A stretch of 64,000 bases of DNA from the NCBI GenBank assembly GCA_910589415.1, contig OU342632.1, positions 46,737,341 to 46,801,340 of the forward strand, given 5' to 3'. Under the pieces are notes generated by a model. It was not told where the DNA came from. It saw nothing but the letters and a program-made list of their open reading frames with translations, and ran no database searches. Below are positions 23,861 through 37,369 of this stretch, piece after piece. A program made the translations under genes and the position numbers. The first letter of the stretch is position 1. Every line of letters begins with the position of its first letter. The DNA comes from Malachius bipustulatus (Eukaryota; Arthropoda; Insecta; Coleoptera; Melyridae).

Positions 23861-24451
23861 CAGGGTGTACCATCTCGATTTAGACAACGGTAAGGGCCGT
23901 GTAAAAACTTTAAGGTCTCGTCAAGACGAAACGTTTTTTTATTTGAAGTTTTTGAATTTGGACCTTCGGTGCGGAAATATGGCCGACTTCCGGTTTTTAG
24001 TTTTTTGGCTCCAGTTTCGGCATTTTTAGGTTTTCGCCCAAACTGAAACTAGTTTTGGAAACTCCTTAGCTTCAGTTACAACTCTCATATTGAAGTCAAG
24101 GTTCTATCTCTGTTGGATTCAAAATGGCGACATGCCCAAGACTTTAAGTTTTAAGTCTTTGAATCAATTCAAATTGAATGAAATTGAAAAATTAAGATTT
24201 TGAATCCAACAGAGATAGAACCTTGACTTCAATATGAAAGTTGTAACTGAAGCTAAGGAGTTTCCAAAACGAGTTTCAGTTTGGGCGAGAACCTAAAAAT
24301 GCCGAAACTGGAGCCAAAAAACTAAAAACCGGAAGTCGGCCATATTTCCGCAACGAAGATCCCAATCCAAAAACTTCAAATAAAAAAACGTTTCGTCTTG
24401 ACGAGACCTACACGGCCCTTACCGTTGTCTAAATCGAGCTGATACACCCTG
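23861..24451. mobile_element. 591-bp near-perfect foldback, TA target site
   Basis: It starts CAGGGTGTACCATCTCGATT and ends with the inverse, flanked by TA on both sides. The arms pair over nearly their whole length around a centre at about 24157. Few differences separate the arms, so it is younger than most foldbacks here. It has no protein. Confidence 0.8.
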
Positions 24452-24867
24452 TATATAACCTTCTCTATATTCAAAATAATAATAATAATGGGCTTGGCTC
24501 TTCGAGCTCTCAGGCAGTCTACAAAACAGAGCCTGAGAGCTCGAAGAGCCAAGCCCATTATTATTATTATTTTGTATTTTCATACAGCGGCTCGGTTAAT
24601 ATTTTTCTAAGTACTTATACTCTCATTGGGCAATGATGGTGACATCTGCTGGCTGCGCAACAAAGCCAGACGAAAAGTCGATGCCTCATAGCATATAAAA
24701 CTGCACGAGGCCACTTTTTCTGAATGGCGCGAGTTGCCGTCAGGTCGGTAGTTCCGTCATCCATCGGTAGATGTAGCGATTTTCTCCGGGTCACTGTGAA
24801 CCGGATGAAGGATTTTAATAACGTCTCGAGACCGATGGCAGTCTGCAATTACATCCTCCAGATGTAT

Positions 24868-24933
24868 CTATTCGATATATCACACTGATGAGCTCATAAT
24901 AAGAGCGAAACGGTCCGTCTGTGATTTCGATAG
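24868..24933 (+). ncRNA. Hammerhead ribozyme, type I, copy 1
   Basis: The core CTGATGA is at 24885-24891. Stem II is GCTC/GAGC (24892-24895 with 24903-24906) with a seven-base loop. The second core box GAAA is at 24907-24910. Stem III is three pairs (24910-24912 with 24916-24918). The cleavage triplet GTC ends at 24919. Stem I pairs ATCACA (24879-24884) with TGTGAT (24920-24925), and after an internal loop CTAT pairs with ATAG (24930-24933). All invariant core bases are present, so self-cleavage after 24919 is expected. Confidence 0.92.
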
Positions 24934-25300
24934 GATTATTTGGAAGGCTCTGTTTTGTAGACTGCCTGAGAGCTCGAAGAGCCAAGCCCATTATTATTAT
25001 TATTTTGTATTTTCATACAGCGGCTCGGTTAATATTTTTCTAAGTACTTATACTCTCATTGGGCAATGATGGTGACATCTGCTGGCTGCGCAACAAAGCC
25101 AGACGAAAAGTCGATGCCTCATAGCATATAAAACTGCACGAGGCCACTTTTTCTGAATGGCGCGAGTTGCCGTCAGGTCGGTAGTTCCGTCATCCATCGG
25201 TAGATGTAGCGATTTTCTCCGGGTCACTGTGAACCGGATGAAGGATTTTAATAACGTCTCGAGACCGATGGCAGTCTGCAATTACATCCTCCAGATGTAT

Positions 25301-25366
25301 CTATTCGATATATCACACTGATGAGCTCATAATAAGAGCGAAACGGTCCGTCTGTGATTTCGATAG
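25301..25366 (+). ncRNA. Hammerhead ribozyme, type I, copy 2
   Basis: Same core and stems as the copy 433 bases upstream: CTGATGA at 25318-25324 and predicted cleavage after 25352. Cleavage at both sites would release a 433-nt monomer (24920-25352), ready for circularisation. Confidence 0.92.
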
Positions 25367-25519
25367 GATTATTTGGAAGGCTCTGTTTTGTAGACTGCCT
25401 GAGAGCTCGAAGAGCCAAGCCCATTATTATTATTATTTTGTATTTTCATACAGCGGCTCGGTTAATATTTTTCTAAGTACTTCTCTATATTGCTATCTCG
25501 GAACCGGTAATAGGTGGAA

Positions 25520-26515
25520 TAGGGCATCAGGTTCGAAAACTCCGTAATTACATGTCATTTAATATGACATTTCAAGATTGCAAAAATATCAGCGGTTCTC
25601 AAAATACTTAGAAAAAACTGAAAATCTGTCGAAACTAAAAATCTCCATAACTTGTTTATTTATAAGAACATTGAAAATCTGAGAAGTTCGAATGAAAACA
25701 TAAACTATTGTCTACATTTTCATTTAATTTGCGATTTTTTTTTGGCCTACTATATAGTTACATGGTTAAGAAGATAAAAAATCAATGAATTCAATGATGT
25801 ATCATACTTACCATTTTACCATTTTGAAAATGGTTAAAAAATGATTTTTTCAATTTTTATCAAATTAACATTTTTTTTATTAGTAGGCTTTCCGTTATTT
25901 GACATTTAATCGAGTTTCTACTATTCGTTTGATAGATAGACTGATAGCGTCTTTAACCGCTGCCAAAGGTGGCCTGCAAAATAATGGTAGAAAAATTGAA
26001 TAGTTGAATTAATTGCTGTGGTCCTTCGTTATTTATTCAATTATTTTTGTTGTCTTTGTTAACTTTAAATGTTTATTTTTCATTATTATCTTGATTATAA
26101 CTTAATTTTATATTGTCCAATATAAAAGCTCTTTTCGAGAGTTTTTTCTCAAGTAAAATGGTAAGTATGATACATCATTTAATTCATTGATTTTTTATCT
26201 TTCCAACCATGTAAAAATCCAATATGGTGACCATAAGAAAAATAAAAGATGCTAATCACATCTCAAAGTCTAGTAAGCCAAAAATTGAAAATTTGATGAA
26301 AATGTAGACAATTGTATATGCTTTCATTCACACCTTACAGATTTGCAAAATTTATATAAAAAAAAAGTTTTGGTGATTTGTAGTTTAGAGAGATTTCTAG
26401 TTTTTTAAAATACTTTGAGAGCCATTGATTTTTTTTCAATATTCAAACGTCTTATTAAAATACCTACATATAATTACGGAACTTTTAAACCTTTGATGCC
26501 CTATTCTCGACTGCC
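25520..26515. repeat. 1-kb foldback repeat
   Basis: The sequence near 25520-25620 (GGGCATCAGGTT, then TCTCAAAATACTT) is inverted at 26400-26515. An inner pair at 25795-25830 and 26155-26190 (ATGATGTATCATACTTACC) also pairs. No coding content. Confidence 0.6.
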
Positions 26516-27580
26516 ATCCATGGTAGTCGAGTCAGTAGAGCGAGTTGTGCTCTGCAAAAAGTGTGGTAAAATAGAAGTAAATTTTTAATATGTTTCAGGG
26601 TCTGGGCCTTGATCAAAAATTGAGTTAAAACTCAGACGCGAAGAACAAATAAAAAACTCACCTCTACCTCACTTTTTGTAAGAGAGAAGCCTGTTTTGCG
26701 TCTTACTGGCTAAAATATACTTAATATTGTAGCGGTTTAGCCGTGCATTCGAGGCGCCGAGGTGCTCAATTGCATGCCCGCATACTATGAAGTACCTACC
26801 TGTATATAGAAGAACTAGGTGTGTATCGAATATCCCAAAAATATCTTATTTGGTATCAAAGTTGTCATAAAAACAAAAGCTATTTATTTAAAACTTTAAC
26901 ACCCCATATTAGATAATTCAAAAGTTAAGACGTTTAGGGCATGTTTATAATATTTTTTTTAATGACCTTAAGAATCAATAATCAATGAAGTTGTTTGCTT
27001 AATTTAGGAACATTCTTTCTAATAATAACTCCTAGTTGTAAAGGTATAGAAGGTATAGAAAATATAGCTAGCGCCGAAACCTAAGCAACTCAATAAAACT
27101 CAGTTTTTGACAATCTCCTGTCAGTCTCTCAGTTACCAGACAAGATTACCAGATTGTTACAACAGGACATTACAAATGGATGGTCGATCTAGGTAAGTGC
27201 CTAAGTACGCGCTCCGTTCTTTAACAGTACCTACTTGCAAATACAGAAATTGACAGGCACTGCGCCTCGATTACAAATAAGATCACGATTATTTGACCGT
27301 AAATTGCAACAACCACAAATATTCCACAAGTTATAGCGATCAAATTTTATGTGGTAAAATCTTAAATAAGAATACTTTTTCATTACAATCAATTAATTAA
27401 TAATTAAGATTTATTTTTAAACCGTGTTCTTGTGCACTGCCTTGAACTTAGAAAATTGCAATTTTCACTTGTTTATAACTCACAAACTTCCGACTTTTTT
27501 TAAATCGCGCACAGTTCAGGCTACACAAACCGAGACGGTAGTGGCGCCCCATCCTGTATAATAAATACATATAATAAATA
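26516..27580. other. Gene-free stretch
   Basis: No frame, domain or repeat structure recognised. Confidence 0.4.
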
Positions 27581-27582
27581 TA

Positions 27583-28385
27583 CAGGGTGTTAATTAGGTA
27601 TATACAATACATTTAACAGTCGATTTTAAAATTGAAAGTTCATATAAACTTTTTTTTAAATTGCCTTTTCATAAAATATCTCAAACTTTCTTTTGCCGAT
27701 ATTGGTGAAATTTGGCAGGTTTATTTGTAGTGCCTAATATGGAGCTCTTTTACCCCAATTTGTTTGTCATTTGAATTTTTTTCGTATCTTGCTTAGTTTT
27801 GGAAAAAAACTAAATGAAATCCCCTTAATTGCATACTCCTGGACAACACAAAAAACATGTTTTTTTTTCAAAAAACTCTTTTGGAAATACTATTTTTTTA
27901 TAATTTTTTATTAAAAATATGTAACTACAACAAATAATCAAATAAACACTAAATTAAAACTGTATACGCTCTTTAACTCTAGACTTGCTAATTTTATTTT
28001 TTTAATTTTTTCTCATGTTTCTTGAGGGTCCAGGAATATGCAATTCAGTGGATTCTAATGGATTTGTTTTTGCGAAAACGAACCAAGATACGAAAAAATA
28101 TTGAGAGACATAAAAGTTTTATTTCAAGTTTCTTAATCTGAAAACCATATCAAAATTTAAAAGTCAGTGGCGTACATCTTTCCTTGAAATAATATTGGTG
28201 AGGTTGTCCCTCTGGACATAATATCGGCAAGAAAATGTTTGAGATATTCATAAAAATGCTTTTTTTAAGTGTAAGACATCTTGAAATCGAAGCATTTGCA
28301 AAATTTTGAACCCAATGTTTATATGAAATTTTAATTTTAAAATCACTTAAATGATAAGCTGTTAAATTTATTATACATCCATTAA
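27583..28385. repeat. Degenerate foldback with one CAGGGTGT end
   Basis: The left end is CAGGGTGTTAATTAGG after TA. The arms pair imperfectly (27615-27720 with 28195-28375, for example ATAAAATATCTCAAAC with GTTTGAGATATTCAT). The right terminal motif is lost. Confidence 0.5.
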
Positions 28386-31300
28386 TATAATATAATAATA
28401 CATTAAAAAAATTTATTTAGCTTTTAAATTCAAATTTATAAACTTGTTTCTGTTTAAAATGTCATGCTTCGTAAATGTACATATACCTAATTATAAATCA
28501 TACTGTATGTTGGTAATTTCTAGAACTGTGTTAGTATCCTATTTCATTAAGCATTCCCATATCAGTCAAGATGTGTATACTGTATACCAATAAAATGAGA
28601 AAATTAAATGGTTACCTGTGTTTACCACACTGTAACGGGATATAACGGTACATTAAAAATACGTGCTTTAATGCATACTGTATACGTTCGATACATGTCT
28701 AATAGCATTTTACCTACAGATTTTCCAAGTAGTAGGTAGGTAGTAGAAGAAGAAGAAGAAGAAGAAGAAGGAGCTTCGGTCATTCATAAATGCACTCGAT
28801 CTACTCTGGGTGTATACTCTTTTTACGGAAGCTTTTCAGTTGATCGGACTTAAAATGTGGAGTGTGTCAGTAAGCTAAACATTATGCTTTTGCCTTTTAT
28901 AAAATTGATTTGGAAAAGAAATAAATATCTTTATTGTCTCTTTGTATAAAGTGTGGTTCCATCTATTGTAATTGTAAACTTTTGGCCACTTATCTGGTTC
29001 AGTGGTTCAGTACAAAAAACATGCACATCTACTGCAACTAATGTTTGAAATTTAAAAATTACTTATTTCAAGTGGAACTTTACTACTTTACCTAACTTTA
29101 TAACTTCAAATCATTGACATTTTAATTTTATAGCGTGTTGCGTGTTGGCTGAATGATACGATAGGTCTAGTTATATGATTTTATTGAGTGGACACGGATA
29201 ATTATATTAAATCACATGTGAACGCAAAAGAGAAGGCGATATAATTATATAAGCGATGTTGTCTAGCCTGTCAATTTTTAATTAATTTGTCGTGATACCA
29301 GCTGTAAATTGTTGTCGCTTCGTTAATTTCCGTAACAACATGACAACATACAGATTCTCTATCCTCTCTTAATGCGCATCACCCGTATATAGCTATATTT
29401 CCCTGTGCATTTCTACATATACCTAGCATCATACAGCCAACACGTTATAATTGAAATTTAAGTAGGCACCTCGGTAGGCACCCTAAGATTTTGTAGTTAC
29501 ATAATTTTTTTAAAAGCAACTACCGTTTTTATAGAAAGAAGTAAAGAATTAATTTTTTGAAATTTGTGTTCGCTTTAAAAATAATGCTAAACTTTAGAAA
29601 AAGAAATACATTACGCTCATGTATGAACGGTAGCAGATAGTGTAGCCGAAAATCGATCATACGCCATTTTTTGGTGCCGAAATTAACCGATATTAACTCA
29701 AGTTTAAACATTTATACCTACAAACTTACTCCCTAAAAAGGTAACAGTTGTACTTTCTTTCATTTATATTTCATGCAGTTATTGCAACCACAACACCATT
29801 AAATTAATTTACAAATTTTTTGACTGGTCGATCTGGTCACATATTTGACGAGTCACCTCTCTTTCTCTCTTTCTCTTAATTGTAGCATGCTCTGCTTGCT
29901 ACTATTTTAGGGAGGGGTTAATTACGGTTTTGTAGGGAAGTTTTATAAGTTTTGGAAACGAGGTGCTCGACTGTGCAATTTTTGAACATTTCTTCAAAAA
30001 TTTACTGCACAGGAGAGAAAGAATTCAATGCACAAGTGCAGGCAAAAAAATACCCAAGACCTGCGAATTATTAAATTGTGCGTAGTTAGAAAACTTTACT
30101 CATTTTCTCTTTTTAAATTGTATTTCAGGCGACGTGAAAGGTACCTATAACAGTTCCCAAATTTTATTCTGAGTATTTTGACATGTAGCTTATTTAGTTT
30201 TGTCCAGTATTTGATTTATGCAATCCATAAATTCGATAAGTGAATAAATGAATTTACTAACCATAAGGAAGCGATTAAAGCATTCTATGGTCATGAATTT
30301 CACGTAATGGCCTGCCGTCAGAGGTACGAATAGTTGGCAGAAGGTTTGCATTAAGGACGCGTGGGCGAATTGGCGTAAAAATGGCAAGTAAGGGTGAATC
30401 TAGAATAAAAGCGACAACAGCGTATACATGACGTTGGTCATTTATATTGGTCGAGAGCCGAGGTAGCAGAGAGATGCCAGGTTAAATACTGTCCGTTTTC
30501 AGTTCTTACTGGAAAAAAATTTGGCATTTCGATTTGAGCACTCAGACGTGAACAAAACATGTAGTTTTGTGTTAGTCTCAGGTTTTCACAAATGAAAATA
30601 AATTGAGGAATAATTTTCACAAGTGAGTAGTTCGCTATTTCCATCGGCCAAATTATTCAATATTGCTTTTCTTCAAAAGGCAGGGTAGTAGTTCCGCAGG
30701 GTATTAGCCCCAGGATCAGATATAAGCCCCAAAGTCCAGTTCCTGCTTTAAGCTTCAGCTCCAGGATTCCAATTACATGTCTCAAGTTGAAAAATTTATG
30801 GATTGTTCTTTAGTTTTTTTTTTTTTTTTGATTTCTTTATTCGTTTCCTCTGGAATTCTAGTTCCCCAAGGCCGGCGATGGAAGCATAATCTGCCTCATT
30901 ACATGTTTTAAAAGAAGAAGAATTATAAGTGGGTCAGGCGGCGGCGTGTCGAACGATCATTGACACTAAGGATAAATTCATTTCCGGACCAGTTGAATCC
31001 ATCATCACCAAGCAGTCTGCCGATGGCATAATACCAACAGCGGTGACGTTATTTCATAATATACAGTTTAAACAGAAGGCATTTATCTAAAAAAAATCTT
31101 CTTGGATTTCAAATTTGAGAAGCTTCATCATTAGAGAAATCTATTATAAGTGAAAATTCATCATAAGTAAAAATTTTTATTTTTTATTTTGAGACAAGTC
31201 ATTTGACAAAAGTGAGATTAGGGAAGATATTAGAGAGAGACCACTGATGGGAGAAGAAAAAAGGCTTCTGTCTCTCTCTCTCTCTTTCGTTATCTTAGTG

Positions 31301-31605
31301 CTTGAGTTTTGAGTTGTCATAATATGACTTTTTAAACCGTTAAAAGTGAATTTAAAAAACAACACAAAATATGTCATTACCTACCTACTTGAAAAAATTT
31401 TGAAAAATGTCACAGAAAAAAGTTGCTTGTTTTTTTTTAACTTTTCACCAATATTCCCTCTCCCAGATGTCTAGACAAATTCGTTTTCCGTTTCTTTAAA
31501 CTGGATAACTGAATCTTTCTGGATTATTCAATATATTTATATTGATCAGCAATTGTTATTTATGTATTTAACTAACTTTAAAGACTTAAACCGTTCAGCC
31601 ACACA
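28386..31605. other. Gene-free stretch with one (GAA)n microsatellite
   Basis: A GAA-type microsatellite of about nine units lies at 28743-28771. A poly-T run lies near 30815 and a CT-rich run near 31270-31287. Short frames (60-68 codons) match nothing I know. Confidence 0.4.
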
Positions 31606-31607
31606 TA

Positions 31608-32786
31608 CAGGGTGTCCCAATATTCCATGGACATGGAGCAACCACAGATTACTGAGGTAAAAAAAAGTCGCTCGGACCAAACTTATCTCTATACCAAAGT
31701 GCTTCGTTTGTCCGTTAGAGGGCTTCAAAGTCTTTTGAAAATTTTAGTTTTTTTGAAATAGCTCAAAGTCGGCTGATTCCAATTCGATGAAATTTGGTAG
31801 GTAAATTTCTTATTAAAAGTACTAACTTCTGATGTACATGATAATTTGACGGAAACCCGGGAAGGGGTGAAACTACTCCTACCCTCCACTAAAATCGATC
31901 GTAATTGTTGATAGGGTAGCAGGAACGCTGTTCATGTTTTTTTGTTTGAAAGATACATCTTTTTAGCCCATTTTTGGTCTCCTACAAAAATCTGTATCTC
32001 TCCGAGGTGCTATGTGATAAAATAACTTAGTCGATGACACCTAATCAAAATTTTATTTCATTCTTTTAATTTGAAATCAAATTTTCAATTGTCAGGTGAT
32101 TATTTGATCTAATCTCATAAAAGATGTTTAGTATGGTTCGGTTTTTTTTCAGGTGTTTGCAAACGGTTTTTTTCAAACGCAGTAAACAGTTTGCAAAACG
32201 AAGAAAAGTTAAAATCATTTTTTTTGCGCAGGATGGAACTTTCTAGGGTCCAAACCGGCGCCCACATCGAGCATCTTTTATGAGATTAGATAAAATAATC
32301 ACCTGACAATTGAAAATTTGATTTCAAATTAAAAGAATGAAATAAAAATTTAGTTATCATCGACTAATTTATTTTATCACATAGCACCTCGGAAAGATAC
32401 AGATTTTTGTAGGAGACCAAAAATGGGCTAAAACGATGTATATTTCAAACAAAAAAACATGAACAGCGTTCCTGCTACCCTATCAACAATTACGATCGAT
32501 TTTAATGCAGGGTAGGGGTAGTTTCACCCCTTCCCGGGTTTCTGTCAAATTATCATGTACATCAGAAGTTAGTACTTTTAATAAGAAATTCACCTACCAA
32601 ATTTCATCGAATTGGAATCAGCCGACTTTGAGCTATTTCAAAAAAACTAAAATTTTCAAAAGACTTTGAAGCCCTCTAACGGACAAACGAAGCACTTTGG
32701 TATAGAGATAAGTTTGGTCCGAGCGACTTTTTTTTACCTCAGTAATCTGTGGTTGCTCCATGTCCATGGAATATTGGGACACCCTG
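31608..32786. mobile_element. 1.18-kb foldback element, copy 1 of a family of two here
   Basis: It runs CAGGGTGTCCCAATATTCCA to the exact inverse, between TA dinucleotides. The arms pair through almost the whole length. A second copy, closely similar throughout, lies at 52557-53744. It has no protein and is probably moved by a TA-inserting transposase elsewhere in the genome. Confidence 0.85.
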
Positions 32787-35700
32787 TATTTTTGCATTAG
32801 GTATGTAAATAGTAATTTATTTCGGTATTGTCTTTCAATTCAACAATTGAGTCGTCATAATTCCCCTTTATTGTCTGGTAGCGGTAGAGCAATACATGAA
32901 GATGAAGCCTATTAGCAACATAAATTTTATTTATCTAAGATTGTCTATGAACGTTTTGATCCCCTATAATGTAAGTTCGCTCTGCAGTTGTAAAATAAAT
33001 GATTTAAATCTGCAACTTCTGAGTCATGTGGACACAAAGGTGAACCGAGTAGTCCTATTTTATGTGAATATGCTGGAAAACTCACCCATGATTTAGTTTG
33101 AGACGTGCTCTGATTATGGATTTGGAGGAGTGAATGTTTTGATATATTATTCTACAGTGAAGGCATCTGATAGCACCATTGTTGCAAATATCGTTCTTTT
33201 ATTACTTGATGGAAATTTGATGACGTCATGAAAACTTTCTTTTATTACTGATTAACTCATCGTTGATGCCATCATCAGTCCACCGATTAAAAAAAGGGAT
33301 GTAGGTATATGTGGTGCGAAAAGTTTGAGAAGTCGAAATTGAACTTCAAAAATAACTTAGAAACCAAAATAACACTAAAATGGCAGATAAGGTACAGTTC
33401 TGTTCCAATTATTTCAGCATATTAGTTATTACTCTCGAGTTTATTAAATCTTTTAGGAAAAACTTGACAAAAGGAAATTTATCATAATTTATTGCAGTAA
33501 CAAGAGGCTTATGTTAATCTCGATGAATCAATTAAAAATGAAATGAGAAATCTAATTTTTATCGTTTGAAGTTTTAATCTTTTGACAGATAAAATAGAGT
33601 GTCACCTTTGCAGACAACATGGAAACCAGATGGAAATCAGATGGAAAACCATGGAAATAGTGTTAAATTGTCTCCGTTTTATTTGAACATAACTGTATGT
33701 TGTTGCCGTTGTTGTCACACACATTGGGAGTATTTTCCGTTCTTTTATAATTTCTTGTGATGGTTCACTAACACCTTTGTCCATCTACATTGACGTCACG
33801 GGTCATCAGATGCCATCACTGACTGTTTCCAATTTCCAACAGACTATGATGCTGATGAATTTCAGAGGAGCACGCCTGTATTTTTATCCACATTATAAGA
33901 TGAAGATGTGAGAATATTCTGAATTTTGGTTGGCAGCTCTTTGTGTATATTACGATGTAAGAGTTTTTTGAGTTCCCTGCAATAATATGCCGACTTCTGA
34001 TTTCGTTCCGATGAATAAAAAAACAACCAACTCTGTAACACCTTTATTATTCGTCCGATTTGAAAATTTCAATCGCTGTGAGCAATAACTCAAAGCTGAC
34101 TACTAACTGGATGCAAAAGTCAGTTTCTTGATCAAAATTCTTCCAAGAGTTCCAATTAAAGACTGTCAATTGTTTTTCTCCTAATGGTAACTATAGTTTT
34201 TTATATAATTTTTCTAATTCCGGAATGCAAAAATATTATGCAGATTCGTAATTCGTTACGAAAATATATCCAAAAATCATACAAACTTTACATATTATGT
34301 GTGTTCTCACTTTGACAACAAGGGCTTCCTCAATTTGTATCATTCTGATTGGTTCCTAATGAAATTTTTCTGTTTTTTTTTTACATGTCGATTATTTACA
34401 TCTTCCTCTAATAAGTCTCATATAAAATTTTGTTTTTAGTTAATCAACAATTGGAAATATAAAATTTGAATCAGTTATTTTTTTATTTTTGTGATCAGAA
34501 GAAATCGTAGCATCGGAAAAAACAAATAAAACCATAGTCGCTATTTTTAAAGAAAAACAATCGACAATCGTTATCTATTCATAAATATTTTTATCAAATA
34601 ACTCTTTCAGCTCTAGTATACGCAATTGTTGCATTTTCTGCATTTTTGCTCAGTAATCAAAGATTTTTCAGTGAGATTGTACTTTTTAATTCGCTTTATG
34701 TTATTTTGAACAAAGATGATGTCAAGTTTTTATAAATTTTGCCACCGTTATTGCTGGATTTTTTTATTAAACAGTATTTAGAATAACAATTGTTGCTAGA
34801 GGACTCGTTTCAAGAAGTATTTTGAACAAGCGTGGTAAAAATCGAATTATTAAACAATGTTCATTTAAAGAAAATGGAACTTAAGAGAGCTGATGCTTAG
34901 TTTTGGTGAAAAACTGAAAAACGAACAAGAATTGATTCTTCTGAATTTTTGCTAAATTTTGAAAAAACTGAAATGTTATTATCATCAATTTTTTTCTTAA
35001 CAGACTAGGAAAGAATGTTAAATTTTCCTTAAAATGTGTAATCCTTCATGTGGAGATAACACAGCGTTTAATTTTACCAGAGTGAGGTTAATATCATTCA
35101 CTTTATGAGAGTTTTATTCAGAAGTAAATCATTAAAATCGACATTAATTTTTATATCTCACATATTCCCAACATTGAAAAGCAAAGCGATGCGAAATAAA
35201 ACTAATCATGATTACCTGAAAGCAGACTGACTATATGGCATGGCAACCAACATCATAATTTTGCTAATTAAGATTACAAACAAGAGAAACCTAACTACTT
35301 ACATTATTCGCTTTATGCTCTCTTTAGCTTCGGATGTTGAGTTTGTTTTTATTTAAAAAAAATTAAGCAGTCGATATGTAAAGAAGCATAGAATATGACG
35401 TCAATAATTAAGAGGCTTTCCATTCAAAGCATATCATTTAATACAACAGTTGGAAGATTGGCGCTGATAATTATTGAGCATATGCTTTCTCTTAATTTAG
35501 TGCCGAATGATGAAGCAGAACTAAATCCAGTGAGTCATTCGTTCGGTAGAAAGCTTCAAAATTTCCTTGTCACTTGCGGAAATACCCAATTACAACAAGG
35601 TAGATATAATAAAAAATTACTCGTATAAACTAAATAATTACTACTATACGGCTTAACGAAGACAGAAGTTTTATTAAACCAACCTGTAGAATGTGAGCTT

Positions 35701-37300
35701 TGGAAAAATTAGATCAGAAATATTTAAAATGTGTTTATAAAGCTCTATGTCAAAATGGCATTCATTGAATATCGTGTTTTAATAACTATAACTCCCATTA
35801 TTTTACAACAATTATTGTCTCAATGGTCTCTATTTTCGATTCAAAGATAATTTTCCTGCTTCCAAAAATATATAAACATTTTAAAAGAAGAGAAAATTAT
35901 TATTAATTTCTCTACCTACACAAGTAATGGGTCTGAAGACAAAAACAGCGTTGTTTCATCACTTTTAAAGCTCATCAATGTGTCATATCAAACATCATGA
36001 GAGGTGTGGCAGTCTAAGAAAACAATTGAAGTCTTGGCTTAGTCCTTACTTCTTTCCCAGATTTTAAGAGACCTGCGTGGCTCAACGCCATCTAGGATGG
36101 GGATGGTACTGTTACTAACTAACTATTATTATATTATATTACTAATATTTAATATTAATAATATTATTATTAATATATTATACGTATTATAGGTTTAGCT
36201 TTTTTATTATACAAGCTAAAATAGAATAGATATATTGATAAATAAACGAAAGTACGGAATTAAAAAAAGGACGGAATGAACGTGTTTTACTTAAGCGATG
36301 TAATATATGACGTTTGATAAAGAGTTGTTGGGAAAACCTATTTTGCACTAATTACTGCTCTCTTATGATGGTATGGTAGTACCAATAAGTCTAAATAACC
36401 TTGAACGCGCACAAGCACCTACGCAAGGACTTGTGCTTACTGGAGTGGAGTATATCGCACAAGACTCCGACTTACGGTTAGCTCCTGAGTCAACTCTGTC
36501 ATCTGTCAGGTAGGATGAGCCTATGAAAGCACTTTTGCAAAATATTTTCGCATCTTCACCAAAACCTCATAGTCATAAAGTTGATCTGCTAACCCAGTGA
36601 AGTAGAAGGTTGCCTTCTCAAGCTCTTGATATGTAAATGTTCCTCATGAACATGATCTATTATTATAAGCATAAATGAAACTCTCAACATCGTGAAAACG
36701 TATTTCGACCCCTTCTTCGCACTTGTTTTGGTCATTTCCTAAATATAACGACCGTAGGTGAAGGTAAAAAGTTGATCGGCTTGAAAATCACAAGTTTTTT
36801 TATTCGTCAAAGTTAGACATTCGCAAAAGTTGCTCTATTAAGCTTCCCCGATACAGATTAATCTGCAATCTGTATGTATTCAACTGTTGATTTACGTATT
36901 AATAACCATCTATGTCTTTGTTCTCCCTTTCTTGTTAATAACATGGAGGTAACTTTACTTTAATACTGATAATATTCATCCAAGTAGAGCAGACAGTCAC
37001 TCAGTCTTGAGTCTTCGAAGCGAGTGTCAAGGATCACAACGAGGTCCTCAATTTCACCTATAAGGATCTCATGTTAGGAAGATTTCTTGAGTGGAAGATC
37101 TTTACTTACAGAAGAATCTTGACTCAGGCCTCGCTTATTTTTTATCCTTGCAGTCCCTGTATATTTAGCATAGGTATCTATACGTAGCTCAAGAAAACGC
37201 TCAAAAATTATTCCATACGTTTTCAGATAATTTCTGAGCTTATCGCCGGGAAACCTGTCGTGACCTCAGTCGTGACCTATTTTTAGATCTACAAAGAAGT
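32787..37300. other. Long gene-free AT-rich stretch
   Basis: No exon, protein domain or clear repeat structure seen. The reading frames present (for example 35395-35628) lack recognisable motifs and are explained by chance. Confidence 0.4.
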
Positions 37301-37369
37301 ATCTTCACCGAGAAGAAATGCAGTTTGTTTTTTACCACCACTTGCCTCTTCAAAACACTTGCATTATTA

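Larger units (their letters stand above)
24472..25480 (+). mobile_element. Hammerhead-bearing tandem retroelement (retrozyme-like) with 11-bp target duplication
   Basis: An exact 11-base direct repeat, TTCTCTATATT, flanks the whole block (24461-24471 and 25481-25491), so it arrived as one insertion. It begins with an inverted fragment (24472-24533) of the unit's start. Direct tandem copies of a 433-bp unit follow, from 24531 to about 25480, that is 2.2 copies. The complete copies look identical. Each holds a hammerhead ribozyme on the plus strand. The identical 77-residue minus-strand frames in each copy have no known domain and are probably chance. Tandem hammerhead units with a target duplication and no protein are the known layout of retrozymes and of the terminal repeats of Penelope-like elements; which one this is remains inference. 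Confidence 0.85.
24531..25482 (+). repeat. 433-bp direct tandem repeat, 2.2 copies
   Basis: The sequence starting GCCTGAGAGCTCG at 24531 recurs at 24964 and 25397, always 433 bases apart. The third copy stops after about 86 bases at TCTAAGTACT. Each unit contains an (ATT)n run just after its start. Confidence 0.95.

Noticed and set aside
24615..25281. Two identical 77-residue minus-strand frames
   Set aside because: Identical because they lie in identical tandem units; no domain, and on the strand opposite to the ribozyme.
31177..31377. CT-rich run near 31270 as a splice-site polypyrimidine tract
   Set aside because: Low-complexity repeat without an adjacent exon on either strand.
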